Below, in pieces: positions 5,796 to 6,189 of a stretch of DNA of 6,189 nt. The DNA comes from Candidatus Omnitrophota bacterium (GTDB lineage Bacteria > Omnitrophota > Gorgyraeia > Zapsychrales > Zapsychraceae): the NCBI GenBank assembly GCA_029567025.1, contig JAKQLT010000157.1, forward strand, positions 1 through 6,189, given 5' to 3'. Positions within the stretch are counted from its first letter, which is position 1. Every line of letters starts with the position of its first letter. The notes beneath the pieces were generated by a model. It saw nothing but the letters and a program-made list of their open reading frames with translations, was not told where the DNA came from and ran no database searches. A program made the translations under genes and the position numbers.

Positions 5796-6189
5796 TTATT
5801 TTTTTACTTGGCAATCTTCAGGATACAAATAAAGAGGAACTAATTTATCCGCATCATCATATTTTTCTTGAATGAATCGCGGCTTGACCAAAGGCCATAG
5901 GTTTTTCGCGTCAGGCAACCATAATCGTTCTTGCGCGATAATCACATTCTTCTTTATAAAGCCCTGTTTTTTAAATATTGTAATCCCGTCACCTAAAAGA
6001 ATCGTATTTTCTTTTATCTTTTTTACAACTTCTTGCGGAGAATCCAACATATAATCACTTTGACGAATCAAAAAATCATTTTGTTTACGATAAAAACACG
6101 TATAAACAAGATCTCGCCGCGCGTCACAAACCACGCACACAGACGCGTCTGTTAAACCGCATCCCATAGCCATCACATCTAAACTGCTC
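5796..6189 (-). CDS. tsaB: tRNA threonylcarbamoyladenosine biosynthesis protein TsaB, C-terminal part (5' end outside window)
   Basis: TsaB is the inactive-kinase-like partner of TsaD and, with TsaE, helps form t6A37 on tRNAs reading ANN codons. The frame is open to the right edge, giving 130 complete residues; full-length TsaB is usually about 220-240, so the N-terminal ASKHA half, including the usual GPGSFTG-type motif, is missing. The visible part begins SSLDVMA, matching the conserved segment after the first subdomain, then has CDARRDLVYTCFY at 21-33 (family: D-A-R-[RK]-x-x-[VI]-Y), LLGDGI at 64-69, and ends in ADKLVPLYLYPEDCQ, the usual TsaB tail. GTG and ATG codons near 6176 are internal, because the homology continues upstream of them. 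The stop follows a run of seven A, and alr begins 20 bases later on the same strand. Identification rests on the C-terminal half only but is strong. Confidence 0.87.
   Translation of the reverse strand, partial: SSLDVMAMGCGLTDASVCVVCDARRDLVYTCFYRKQNDFLIRQSDYMLDSPQEVVKKIKENTILLGDGITIFKKQGFIKKNVIIAQERLWLPDAKNLWPLVKPRFIQEKYDDADKLVPLYLYPEDCQVKK

Noticed and set aside
5776..5814. Alr start at TTG 5814
   Set aside because: It adds 13 mostly Lys/Ile residues overlapping the tsaB end; ATG at 5775 gives a normal Alr N-terminus.
6176..6178. Start of tsaB at GTG 6176
   Set aside because: Conserved TsaB sequence (SSLDV) continues upstream to the window edge, so this is an internal codon.

Overview
The window comes from a moderately AT-rich bacterial chromosome. 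Two adjacent LptF/LptG-type permeases imply a diderm, lipopolysaccharide-making cell. The mix of weak or absent Shine-Dalgarno sites, small exported proteins of unknown function and this gene set would suit an uncultured candidate phylum such as Omnitrophota. That placement is a guess from style of sequence, not a measurement. No mobile element, CRISPR array, tRNA or rRNA is visible.

Layout: the left block (1-897) reads leftward and holds a 101-residue membrane-anchored or secreted protein of unknown function, followed after 31 bp by pyrE (orotate phosphoribosyltransferase), which runs off the left edge. A compact divergent control region (about 898-1017) carries two back-to-back sigma70-like promoters. 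The leftward one feeds the small protein and pyrE and delivers a short leader with a perfectly duplicated 12-bp Shine-Dalgarno unit. The rightward one is placed so that transcription should begin at, or within a base of, the ATG of comF, so that message is probably leaderless.

The centre (1018-4569) is a tightly coupled rightward operon: comF (ATGA overlap) lptF (13-bp overlap) lptG (2-bp gap) and a secreted protein with a small beta domain, a Pro/Glu-rich linker and a six-cysteine C-terminal domain. LptF and LptG would form the inner-membrane permease that extracts LPS with LptB. The secreted protein is co-translated with them and may act in the envelope, but its role is unknown.

The right block (4588-6189) reads leftward and meets the lpt operon tail-to-tail across 18 bp. 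It holds the C-terminal part of tsaB (tRNA t6A synthesis), entering from the right edge, followed by alr (alanine racemase, supplying D-alanine for peptidoglycan). Alr has two departures from the textbook family: a Glu where the Geobacillus enzyme has its carbamylated Lys, and about 16 extra residues before the PLP lysine. The tsaB stop codon is preceded by an A-AAA-AAA heptamer in the phase that would allow a -1 slip into alr.

Most of the window is ordinary housekeeping sequence. The items most worth a second look are the leaderless comF promoter, the duplicated ribosome-binding unit, the six-cysteine secreted protein and the two Alr oddities. I did not find convincing evidence for a wholly new system.
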